A stretch of 64,000 bases of DNA from Lagopus muta (taxonomy: Eukaryota > Chordata > Aves > Galliformes > Phasianidae): positions 23,163,001 through 23,227,000 of the forward strand of contig NC_064437.1 in NCBI RefSeq assembly GCF_023343835.1, read 5' to 3'. The first letter of the stretch is position 1; every line of letters starts with the position of its first letter. The translations under genes were made by a program, and so were the position numbers. This document shows positions 26,401-34,408 of the stretch, piece after piece. The notes under the pieces were generated by a model, which did not search any database, was not told the DNA's origin, and saw only the letters and a list, made by a program, of their open reading frames with translations.

Positions 26401-28400
26401 GTGTACTGGGCATTGGTGCTGTTCTGCTGTCATTGCAAAAGAGGAATGCAGTACAGAATTAGTGTGTGAGAGCACCAGAGTGGAATACTGCTGGTATAAG
26501 GCAGCTAGGTTCTGGTTAGCTGAGGGTCAGGTCTGGTGGCACATCCCATCACGTTACCGGAGACCACAGTGCAGGGAGGACATGGGGCAGAAACTCTGCT
26601 GTGTGAGATTTGGTCCACACTCTGCAGGCCTCCAGTAACTTTACTGCTGTTAGTTTTTGCTGCATCTTAACCCTTGACTTTTTCCTCTGTAGGGATTCTG
26701 TTTTGTATGTGTTGGTCAATGGATTTTAGGGCTACTGGCAAGCTCCAGTTCTTTACTGGACAGTTCTGGGCCTTTGTACTTTTTCTTTATGGAGATCAAT
26801 GGAAGAAATGCACCAGATGCTTTTACAGCTCCTTGAAGGACTCATGGCAGAACGGTGCTTTTCCTAAAGAAATGGTTTGGTGTGTGTTTATCCCTTCCTG
26901 ATGGTTTAACCCAGGATGGGTTGTTTTTGGAGGCAGTTAATGAGACAGATTTAATTAGAGCATGCTTCCTCTTTTTGCCACACCCATTGGAGAGCACTGG
27001 CTATAAGTTGGTCCCCCTTGTGATAGTGCCACTAAAATCCTTATTTGCATCTTCAGGAGGAGACACCACTCTTCCTTGCTGCTCGGGAAGGCAGTTTTGA
27101 AGCAGCCAAAATCTTGCTGGACCATTTTGCCAACCGAGACATCACGGACCACATGGATCGTCTGCCCCGAGATGTGGCCCAGGACCGGATGCACCACGAC
27201 ATCGTGCAGCTTCTCAATGAGTATAACGTAGCACACAGTCCCACTGGGCACCCCGGGGCCATGCTGAACTCTGCCCTCTCCCCGGTCATTTGTGGCCCAA
27301 ATAGATCCTTTCTCAATCTGAAGCACGCTTCGTTAAGCAAGAAGTCACGAAAACCGAATGCCAAAGGCATCATGCCCACGAATCTCACCAAAGATGCGAA
27401 GAGGAGAAGGAAGAAGTCCCTCAGTGAGAGCAAAGGGCAGTTTTCAGAGAGCTCGGTAACCCTGTCACCCGTTGACTCCCTGGAATCTCCCCATGCTTTT
27501 GCATCCGAACCGACGTCGTCTCCTGTGATGCCATCGCCAGGGGTGTTACACTCATCACCCAGCTCGCTGCTGACCGCTCCGTCGGTGCAGGCTGCACACA
27601 GCATGTCCTTCTCCAACCTCCACGAGATGCAGCCCTTAGGCCGTGGCTCCAGCACCGTGCTCCCATCGGTCAGCCAGCTGCTCTCACAGCACAGAACGAC
27701 CCCTCCAAACAGCGGGCTCGGCAGGCTCCGGCCGGCCAACGTTTCCACCGAGTGGATGAATCGCATGGAGATGAACGAATCCCAGTACAACGAGATGTTC
27801 GGCATGGTGCCGCCGGTCATGCATTCGCACCCCAGTGTTTCTCAGCAGAGCGGTTTGGTTCAAGCCGATACGAAGCACCTGGGAGTGTCCAGGGAGTCTC
27901 TGCCCCCTATCATGACTTTCCAGCTGGTTCCCAAGGGTGGCATAAACCAGCAAGCGCTGCCACAGCAGGCCCAGTCCAACTGCACTCAGAACATGGCTGG
28001 CCCTCTTAGCTCCATGTACCAGATATCAGATTTAGCTCAGCTGCCCAGCGCCTCGTTCTCCATGGCTGCCATCCCTCAGCAGGACGGGCAGGTGCCTCAA
28101 ACAATCCTCCCAGCTTACCACCAGTTCCAGAGCTCGATGGGGAAGTACCCCACGCCTCCGTCGCAGCACAGCTGTTACTCCTCGGCCACAGAACGGACTC
28201 CTAGCCACAACCGGCACTTACAAGGGGAGCACCCATACCTGACTCCATCGCCTGAATCTCCAGACCAGTGGTCCAGCTCTTCCCCGCACTCTGCTTCTGA
28301 CTGGTCTGACGTGGCAACCAGTCCTGGTAACAACCAGCGTGGGCCGGCGGCCGCTCACATGCCAGAGCAGCAGAGGAACAACATGCAGGTGTACGCCTGA
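1253..28400 (+). CDS. NOTCH2: NOTCH2 receptor, 3' two thirds of coding region (20 exons)
   Basis: NOTCH2 is a single-pass receptor for Delta/Jagged ligands; its released intracellular domain co-activates RBPJ targets in the nucleus. Exons: 1253-1398, 2560-2679, 2790-2942, 5615-5843, 7865-8066, 10766-10919, 11920-12104, 12920-13052, 15056-15301, 17320-17432, 17721-18250, 18871-19218, 19446-19588, 19839-20049, 20902-20998, 21501-21669, 25068-25369, 25510-25657, 26111-26208, 27057-28400. Together they encode 1,689 residues in one open frame, in order: EGF repeats, three LNR modules, heterodimerization domain, transmembrane helix, RAM, ankyrin repeats and PEST tail. The sequence matches human NOTCH2 rather than NOTCH1 or NOTCH3 throughout, for example the LTPPQA linker and the NNMQVYA end. 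The 5' exons lie outside the window. The exon for one EGF repeat (EGF21 by my count) is not visible. Introns hold two CR1 tails and otherwise nothing I can name. Confidence 0.97.
17721..18250 (+). CDS. NOTCH2: NOTCH2 exon: last EGF repeats plus LNR-A and LNR-B
   Basis: This large exon finishes the EGF array (a [12 protein letters not shown]-type module, then a [10 protein letters not shown] module). It continues into two Lin12/Notch repeats with the pattern CxxxxC-DGxCDxxC-WDGGDC. LNR-A contains [17 protein letters not shown] and LNR-B contains [17 protein letters not shown]. In the family these calcium-binding modules cap the S2 protease site and keep the receptor off. It corresponds to the large LNR exon of human NOTCH2, a hotspot in the human gene structure. 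Confidence 0.96.
18871..19588 (+). CDS. NOTCH2: NOTCH2 exons: LNR-C and heterodimerization domain with furin S1 site
   Basis: Exon 18871-19218 encodes LNR-C ([17 protein letters not shown]) and the first half of the heterodimerization domain ([14 protein letters not shown]). It reaches the furin cleavage loop, which reads ARSRRSL here and fits the R-x-x-R rule. Exon 19446-19588 encodes the second half, which holds the membrane-proximal S2 region. The loop after RSRR ([13 protein letters not shown]) differs from the human loop in sequence, which is usual for this exposed segment. Cleavage itself is inferred from the family. Confidence 0.94.
19839..20049 (+). CDS. NOTCH2: NOTCH2 transmembrane and RAM exon
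   Basis: The exon opens with the juxtamembrane stretch and a hydrophobic helix ([20 protein letters not shown]). A basic stop-transfer (AKRKRKHG) follows. The gamma-secretase S3 region is [12 protein letters not shown], with the valine that normally starts the released intracellular domain. Downstream is the RAM motif LWLPEGF, which binds RBPJ in this family. Confidence 0.95.
20902..21669 (+). CDS. NOTCH2: NOTCH2 linker exons between RAM and ankyrin repeats
   Basis: Two small exons (20902-20998 and 21501-21669) encode the linker. It includes a basic, NLS-like GPQPKRVK stretch and the conserved [12 protein letters not shown] and LALTPPQA segments before the ankyrin domain. The first exon diverges from human at [10 protein letters not shown] but keeps EHW and the basic stretch. 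A CR1 fragment ends only a few dozen bases before the second exon. Confidence 0.92.
21351..21475 (-). repeat. CR1 LINE 3' fragment
   Basis: The plus strand starts TCATAGAACAGCTTGGGATG and continues through a diverged CCCCTCTGCCATCAGCAGACA and CACTAGA. This is the reverse complement of a CR1 3' tail. It is a short, old, 5'-truncated copy in a NOTCH2 intron, ending close to the exon at 21501. Confidence 0.75.
24731..24826 (+). repeat. CR1 LINE 3' fragment
   Basis: The sequence runs GCAGCCTGGTCTGGTGG, then GCAGGGGGGTTGAAACTAGA, then CCATTCTATGATT. That is the typical CR1 3' end with its ATTCTATG terminal motif. The copy is 5'-truncated and lies in the 3.4 kb NOTCH2 intron before the ankyrin exons. 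Confidence 0.85.
25068..26208 (+). CDS. NOTCH2: NOTCH2 ankyrin-repeat exons
   Basis: Exons 25068-25369, 25510-25657 and 26111-26208 encode most of the seven-repeat ankyrin domain. Typical motifs are [45 protein letters not shown] and [17 protein letters not shown]. The last repeats run into the terminal exon ([18 protein letters not shown]). The domain contacts RBPJ and Mastermind and is nearly identical to human, as expected for the most constrained part of the protein. Confidence 0.96.
27057..28400 (+). CDS. NOTCH2: NOTCH2 terminal coding exon: last ankyrin repeats, transactivation region, PEST
   Basis: This 447-codon exon finishes the ankyrin domain ([17 protein letters not shown]). It passes through a basic segment ([11 protein letters not shown]) and a Ser/Pro/Gln-rich transactivation region ([15 protein letters not shown]). 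It ends in the PEST degron: [18 protein letters not shown] and SASDWSDV, then NNMQVYA and a TGA stop at 28398-28400. TPSPE is the phosphodegron-like site that FBXW7 recognises in the family. The basic segment is shorter than I recall in human, with in-frame differences only. Confidence 0.96.
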   Translation, partial: EETPLFLAAREGSFEAAKILLDHFANRDITDHMDRLPRDVAQDRMHHDIVQLLNEYNVAHSPTGHPGAMLNSALSPVICGPNRSFLNLKHASLSKKSRKPNAKGIMPTNLTKDAKRRRKKSLSESKGQFSESSVTLSPVDSLESPHAFASEPTSSPVMPSPGVLHSSPSSLLTAPSVQAAHSMSFSNLHEMQPLGRGSSTVLPSVSQLLSQHRTTPPNSGLGRLRPANVSTEWMNRMEMNESQYNEMFGMVPPVMHSHPSVSQQSGLVQADTKHLGVSRESLPPIMTFQLVPKGGINQQALPQQAQSNCTQNMAGPLSSMYQISDLAQLPSASFSMAAIPQQDGQVPQTILPAYHQFQSSMGKYPTPPSQHSCYSSATERTPSHNRHLQGEHPYLTPSPESPDQWSSSSPHSASDWSDVATSPGNNQRGPAAAHMPEQQRNNMQVYA

Positions 28401-29051
28401 AGGCTGGCCAAAGTGGAGCCCGACTAAAGTGGACGTCAGAACTCATGAAGGTCTTCCAGGATGGAAATGAAGAACCATTTTAGTATCCAAGAGTCTTAAT
28501 GAGCCCAGGATTTTCTTTCATCGGAGGGACTGTGGTTGCTGTAGGCTTTTATGCTTTTCTAAGCAGAGAACTGTAGAAGCTGGTGATGGAGAAGACCAGC
28601 TGGATCACTTCTAACCAACTGCCATCCACTTTGGGTGTGATTGCTGTCTGCACTGGATTCTCCAGTCTGCTTTTAAATGTGTTCCACCATGTATATGGGG
28701 AGACAGCTCTTCAGCTTAATGCATCTCATGGTTGTTTCTCCTGAAATTTAGCCAAAACCAGCTTTGTATCCTTATTTTGTTACTAGTTTTGTTACCTACA
28801 TAATCTATCTCTGAAGCACCTTCTACTAGTTCTCCTTGAGTTCAAGCTGCCTTGTTTTGACACAGCTCAGAGCTGCACCCACATTCCTAGAGCCCTCCAT
28901 CCTGCGGCTCCCCCTGCTCAGCAAGCAAGCCAGACTCTCCAGGCCAGCTGCAGCCTGAGTGACTGCAGCCACCACCTTCTCTCACGCAGCTTCAACTCAC
29001 TCTGTGAGAACCTTTTTCTTATATGAACCCACTAATGCCCCTTACCATTCT

Positions 29052-29058
29052 CACTGCC
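29052..29058 (+). promoter_or_regulatory. miR-34 family seed match in NOTCH2 3'UTR
   Basis: CACTGCC pairs with the seed of miR-34/449. NOTCH2 is a known miR-34 target in mammals. A second match is at 29576-29583 (ACACTGCC). Short matches occur by chance, so this is tentative. Confidence 0.35.
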
Positions 29059-30656
29059 TGCCCCCATGGTATTCCAAGGTTATATATATACATATAGTCT
29101 TCTCTTAAGCCTTTTTATTTTTTTTTAATTATCCTCCTGAAAACGCTGGTCTGACCCATCTTCCCCCTGCAGCAGCCTGCAGGTGCATCTCTCCCAAGTT
29201 GTATATCTTCCTTGAGACACACCTGACAATGGTGACAAATGACCCCCAGTTGTGCCAGGTGTGTCTGTGACAGCCTTCACGTGCTCCAGGATTGGAAGAG
29301 ATGCCTGCAAGTAATAGAGGCCTGCTGGGAAGCTCTTGGGATTAGCAGGAGCACCTCAAGACCTAACGACATCAGCTTCCAACATTCTTTCACAGCACTC
29401 CCTCCCCTCCACCCGAGGGTTGCTGTCTCCTGTCCCACAGACACTGTATGCTGCCTCGCTGGGGTGTTACTGAGCAATATTAAGGACATCATTATATGTC
29501 TGCAATGTTGTCCCTGTGTGACAGGAATAGCGTCTGGCCCTTCTGCAGTGTTTTTTCTGCTTCAGTCCTGTGGCGACACTGCCTTGTGCTGCCCTAGCAA
29601 CGGGAAGCTGCTGCACTGAGTCCCAAGCAGCCGTCTGGCAGCTGCCACAGGAGCTGGGCCAGCAGTGGAGCAAGTTGCTCACAAACAGCTCTGTAACACA
29701 GTTTGGTTCTTGGGTTTGGGGCTGTCCTCTGTCCTCAGCTTCAGCCTGTGTCACAGTTTCCTCCATGGGACAGCCGTGGCATTGGTACCACAGTTCCCCC
29801 GTGTTTTTGGAGTTAGAGAAGCAGCTGACCTCAGTGGGACACCGCCACTTCTCCCTTGTCTGCAAGCCAGCGCTTCCCTGAAGGGCTGTAAGCCAGGCAG
29901 AATAGTAGCGTACGTTCCTGGGGGTGGTTTGCTTCTGCCTCTTCAGGGGAACCCTGCAGACTCGTGTTCCAAAGAGATCCGGAGGTGGCCGCTCGTGTGT
30001 GAGCATCCTACCATGTACAGTATTTCTCCCACCTTCCTTTCCATTCTAATCCAGCGTAAAGCTTTTTCTTCTTTCCATTCCGCTCAATGGTACATGAAGG
30101 CAGGGCCTCAGGAGGAGCGTGTTCCCGGGGCCATGTTTGGGCTGAAGTTTTTACTCTGAAGTTCCTTTTCCCGACACGCACAGCGTTCCCGTCGCACTGG
30201 CACAGTGTGCACTGTGAAGTTCTGCTGCAGCTGACTCAGATGTCCGGCAGGGCCCAGCGCTCCCAGGGATCTGTTGAGGTACACGTTTCACTGTGCTTAA
30301 TGAAGTGTTGCTACATCCGTGCTAAAGAACAAAGGGCCTGCTGGCCCCAAATAACCAAGTGCCTTTTTATGTATGTGGCTACCATTTACAAGATGAGTGC
30401 TTTCTGTGGAATGAAGCCAGTTTCGTGCCTGGTGTGTTAATATGATGGCCCTCTGCCTTTTTTTTTTTAACTACTTGTAAAGATAATATCTCCTTAAGGT
30501 GGTATTTTAACTCGTAAGTTGTAGAGCAACCATTCACACAGCAGCATTTTCCTATATTAATAATGGAAAATATTTGCTTATTTTTACATTTTTTTTTTAT
30601 AAAAGTCTTTTATGAAAATAGTTGCTGCAAATTGTATAAGCAATTTTTATCCCCAG

Positions 30657-30662
30657 AATAAA
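30657..30662 (+). promoter_or_regulatory. NOTCH2: Poly(A) signal of NOTCH2
   Basis: This is a canonical AATAAA at the end of an AT-rich stretch. GC content rises sharply just after it, which suits the end of the transcript. Confidence 0.65.
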
Positions 30663-30680
30663 GAGTACTTGCCCGGCGTC

Positions 30681-32199
30681 TGCGTGCTGCTGTTTTCATT
30701 TGTCCTCTTGGCTGTTGTGACACAACCACTGGATTGCAAAGATAGGATTAGTGAGGCATGCCCTGTGTGGGGCGGCTCTCAGAGCCCTGATGAGAGCGGG
30801 CTCGTTAGGACCAGGATGGGAGAAAGCTTTTGGAGGCTGAGTGCTCTTTGCCATGGCTCAGCAGCATGCAAACCTCACTGCATAGCTCCCTTTAGCAGAA
30901 GGGACCTGGGGCCCTCTGTGTGCTGAGAAGGGGCTCAGCAGCTGTGTGCGTGCTCTGGAGTGGATGGGGAGGAGCATTTTCAGGTCTGGAAAATTTCAGA
31001 CTTGAGCAATTGGGGAACAAATTGCCGATGGCTCCATTCCTGTGTTTTGAGCAGGGAGCTGCCCCTGCGCCTTCAGCTTACTGTGTGCTCCCCTGGCGGG
31101 TTTTCAGCTGTGGGCTCTGGTGGAGCTGCTCGCTGAATTAAGATGCCCAGGAGGGATAATGAAGCTGCTGGGAGGCATTTTCACTGTTCGGATATTAAAC
31201 TCTCTCGCTCCTTTCTCTTCCAGCAGAGCCAGCTCAACCAGTAGGAGCATCCAGCAGCTCACCCCCCTCCCACAGGTTGCCCCACATTTGGGGGCTGAGC
31301 CCTGCACAGCTGCAGCAGTTGGGGTGCTCAGGCTGAGACCTGCCTCGTCCCCTGCGTGCAGTGGGGAGCGGCCTTTGGGAACCTGTTCTGCCGCTTCCAA
31401 ACAGGCCCGAAGGAACCAGCCAGGCAGGCATCACTGAATGAAAGGAGAACTGTGGGAGCCTCAGGCTCCTTGGGGGTATTTTCATGCTTTTTCATAAGCG
31501 GTGCCCTCTTCCCAGGGCCGCCAGAGCCAGGCCTGCCTGCACACGCCAGGCTGAGCCACCACTGTGCTCTGGGAACCGTGGGAGAGCCCTGCAGTGGGGA
31601 GCGTGGCTCCAGCGCGGTGGCACGAAGCTCTGCAGCAAGGGCTGCGACCGGGGGAGCTGATGGACATGGACCAGCAGAGCCTGCGTCAGTGCAGGGTGTG
31701 GGGACGGCCACCTGCCCGCTATCTGATGGCCTCCAGCCGCAGGCTGTCCCTGCATCCTGCCGGAAAGGTGCCCAGGCAGATCAAACAAGGGCGGTGCGGG
31801 GCTGACGCACTGCAAGCTGGGAGGGGTGCAGGCCTTACTGGCTGCCACCCCATCCCGTCCCATCCCGCCCCATCCCATCCATCATGCTGCCCGCGGGCAG
31901 CCTCCCCGAGGCTGGTCCCTGCCACCCCGTGCTATTCCAGATGGGCACCCGGCAGGTGCGAGGCTGGGTTTTGCGTGTACGCTGCTCTGTTTGCTCTGGT
32001 AATTAATGCTAATTGCAGGGGGTTTATTGACCAACTAGGAGAGGTCCTTCCTGTCTTTTCTGGAGAAATGCTGAATGCAAACAGAGCTGAGATCTAGGCT
32101 GGTTTCCAGCTGGGTCGGGGGATGTGGGCAGTGAGCCCTAAGATTTTTATGGTGGCAATCATCTGAGCTGTGCAAACAGTGACTCCAGTGAGCACGGGG
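30681..32199. other. Intergenic region between NOTCH2 and REG4
   Basis: About 1.5 kb of GC-richer sequence with no gene I can support. Mammals carry the intronless ADAM30 in this position, and I see no ADAM-like frame here on either strand. A short CCCATCCCGT-type tandem stretch lies at about 31848-31880. Confidence 0.55.
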
Positions 32200-32200
32200 C

Positions 32201-32268
32201 TATATAGGGCAGTTCCTCCTGCACCACGGACGCGAGGGGCCGTTATTCTTCCCATCTCCGTGTGCCAG
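32201..32268 (+). promoter_or_regulatory. REG4: Putative REG4 TATA box and non-coding first exon
   Basis: TATATAGG at 32201-32208 sits about 30 bases before a likely start near 32232. A strong donor (CCAG then GTGAGG) follows with GT at 32269-32270. An acceptor with AG at 32719-32720 precedes the start codon by 24 bases. Regenerating-family genes usually have a non-coding first exon, so this arrangement fits, but it is inferred. Confidence 0.4.
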
Positions 32269-32744
32269 GTGAGGATAGGGCTGCCACCGAGCACAGCCTC
32301 GGGGTGTTCAGGGGGATGAGAGCTGCCTTTATGGCACAGGGCACGCTGCAGCCTTGTGGTCTTCAGGCCAACTTTTGTTGCTGTCTCTTGGAGGGGAAGA
32401 TGAGCTGAGTCTGCAAATGATCCCCAGCACTGGCGATTAGCGCACATAAAGGGGAGCTGCGCTGAGGCAGCCGATTGCCTCCCCAGCCTGGCATGGACGC
32501 AAGCAGGAGGAACAGTGATGCACAGAGTCCTTGTGGCCTGAGCATCCCTGTCTGCTCATGTCATCACTGCTGCTGCCCCGGGCAGGACAAGCCATGGGTC
32601 CCTCGCCCATGCAGGTGGCTGCGCCATCCCCCAGAGCACTGCTGGCAGTGGCGGGGCTGGGTCTGCCCAGGGACTCCGAGCCCTGCCTGAGGCACCTGTT
32701 GACACCATGGGATCTTACAGGGGACGCCTGCAGAGGAGAGAAGG

Positions 32745-33565
32745 ATGATGGCAGCCAGGTGTGCCCTTCTGCTGCTGTGCTGCATGGTGCTCCTGCAGGT
32801 GGTCGGTGAGTCCCGGGGAAATGCTCTTGGCTCGGGGTGGGGGCATGGAGCTGAACCCCTGTCCGTGTATCCCCACCTCTGCCAGGAGCCCGGTACCTGC
32901 TGAGCTGCCCTGAAGGCTGGTCCTACTACAAGCTGAACTGCTTCAGGTATTTCTCCCAGCACCGCACCTGGGAGGAGGCAGAGGTAAAGGTGGTCAGGGT
33001 GTGCAGCTGGCTGCCCCCAGCTCTGGGTGTGCCGGGGTCCTGCAATGCTCCGCATCTCCCTGCAGGCGCAGTGCCAGAACACCTACTCTGGAGCCCACCT
33101 TGCCTGGGTGGAGGAGCCCAAGGAAGCAGCCACGCTGAGCCAGGTCATCATGTACTACCAGCGCTCACAGCCTGTCTGGCTGGGCCTCCACTACCTGCGG
33201 CAGGTGAGGGGTTGGCAGTACCCATGGGGCTGGGGACAGCGGGGCTGGGCTCCTGACCCTGTGTCCTGCTCAGAGCCGGGACTGGCGCTGGACCCACGGG
33301 GAGAAGTACGATGACCTCCCAACGGTTCCTGGGAATGGTGCCCAAGGAGGAAGCTGTGCCCTGCTGACCCGGAGCAGCAGTGAGTGCCCACAGCCCACGT
33401 GCTTCCTTCTCCTATGGGACCCCTTTGGGCAGAGGGGACCTGGGAGCTGCTGCCCCCTCCATGCTGACCCCATGGCACATCTCTCCCATAGGTTTCACCG
33501 TGTGGTCCAGTGCTGACTGTGACCGACAGCACCACTTCATCTGCAAGTTCACACCCTCACAATGA
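32745..33565 (+). CDS. REG4: REG4-like secreted C-type lectin (5 coding exons)
   Basis: Exons 32745-32805, 32886-32983, 33066-33203, 33274-33379 and 33492-33565 encode 158 residues, the same length as human REG4. There is a signal peptide (ALLLLCCMVLLQVVG). A single C-type lectin domain follows, with conserved SCPEGWSYYKLNC, GAHLAW, YYQRSQPVWLGLH and DRQHHFICKF. The YQRSQP-W-GLH block matches human REG4 closely, and the position between NOTCH2 and HMGCS2 is that of human REG4. REG4 is secreted mainly by gut epithelium and binds carbohydrate without calcium. The classical EPN and WND calcium motifs are absent here too: the WND position reads WSSADC. Two ATG codons are in tandem; either could start the signal peptide. 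Confidence 0.9.
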
Positions 33566-33637
33566 GCACAGCCCCGTGCCCCCATGCTCTTCTCACCCCA
33601 CCTCCGCGCTCATCCCTCTATCTCTCAAAATTACATC

Positions 33638-33643
33638 TATAAA
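33638..33643 (+). promoter_or_regulatory. Possible variant poly(A) signal of REG4
   Basis: TATAAA lies 73 bases after the stop codon in a short AT-rich patch. No canonical AATAAA is nearby, so this weak variant is the best candidate. Confidence 0.25.
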
Positions 33644-33649
33644 CAGAGA

Positions 33650-34285
33650 AGCATGTGAGCATGGTGTGCGTCCTGTGCAAAGTCCCCTGCTGTTCTGCCT
33701 GCTACTAGTGCATGTGGAGACCTGTGGGGAAAGGAGGGTGTGGGGACAGGTCCCAGGAGTTGCAGGGCTAGGGCAGGTATGCAGGGATGGTGATGTGTGA
33801 TGAGGGGTCCCTGCGTGGAGACCTGGGAGATGGGAGTGGTTCCCATGAACCTACAGCTCTGAGGGGCTGTGTTGACATCAGCAATGGGGGCCAAAGGTCC
33901 CTCGTTGTGTCACTGCAGTGCGGCTCTGTGCATCACGTGTCTGTTTGCTCTGCTGTTTTGGAGATGGCTGTGCCTCCACGCAGCTCATTTTTGTGCCCCG
34001 GAGCAGCCATACATGGAGAATGACATGTCCCAGGTGGCATGGGTGGCACAGGGCACTCTCTGCTCTGTGCTGGGGGGTCACACAGCACAGTGACAGTGGG
34101 CTCTGCTGTCACCATCACCCCCCAGCTCAGCGCCGAGCCGTCACCTGGTGGCACTGGGCCCACCCCAATGCTCAGCCCTGGCTCCACGCATCCCAAAATG
34201 CTGGGACACCAACCACAGCCATCTCACTGGTTGTGCCCTCCAAATACAGTACTTGCTGCACTGTCCCTGTCGTGTTGGCTGCTGC
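33650..34285. other. Intergenic region between REG4 and HMGCS2
   Basis: About 0.6 kb of GC-rich sequence without a supportable gene. Open frames up to 127 codons run on both strands, but they look like the usual by-product of high GC content. Confidence 0.5.
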
Positions 34286-34289
34286 TCAC

Positions 34290-34302
34290 TGACCTTTGAG
34301 CA
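34290..34302 (-). promoter_or_regulatory. DR1/PPRE-like element upstream of HMGCS2
   Basis: The plus strand reads TGACCTTTGAGCA. On the minus strand this is a direct repeat of TGCTCA and AGGTCA spaced by one base, the layout bound by PPAR-RXR and HNF4. It lies about 110-120 bases before the ATG and roughly 80 before the predicted start. Rat HMGCS2 has a similar element, AGACCTTTGGCCC as I recall it, at about the same distance. Confidence 0.5.
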
Positions 34303-34343
34303 CCAGTGCTCAATGTGCTGATAAGGGCTGGGGGGGCCACAGT

Positions 34344-34352
34344 TGATAAAAG
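34344..34352 (+). promoter_or_regulatory. TATA-like box of HMGCS2
   Basis: TGATAAAAG lies about 60 bases before the start codon. It would place transcription start near 34375, giving a short 5'UTR. Confidence 0.4.
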
Positions 34353-34408
34353 CTGCACACCAAGCCGATCCCTGTGTCTGTCTCTCTGTCCGTCCGTCTG
34401 GGCTGAAG

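Larger units (their letters stand above)
28401..30680 (+). other. NOTCH2: NOTCH2 3' untranslated region
   Basis: About 2.3 kb follow the stop without any supported coding frame. The stretch ends just past a canonical AATAAA at 30657-30662 in AT-rich sequence. Open frames here, up to 179 codons on either strand, have no recognisable products. Two miR-34 seed matches lie inside. The exact cleavage site is inferred. Confidence 0.75.

Noticed and set aside
27053-27820. 255-codon minus-strand frame opposite the last NOTCH2 exon
   Set aside because: It is a shadow of the highly conserved NOTCH2 terminal exon.
29467-30006. 179-codon minus-strand frame in the NOTCH2 3'UTR
   Set aside because: Random-looking composition with no homology. 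The region is explained as UTR.
30681-32199. Search for ADAM30 between NOTCH2 and REG4
   Set aside because: No metalloprotease HExxH motif or disintegrin-like cysteine pattern was seen in any frame, so I do not call a gene or pseudogene.
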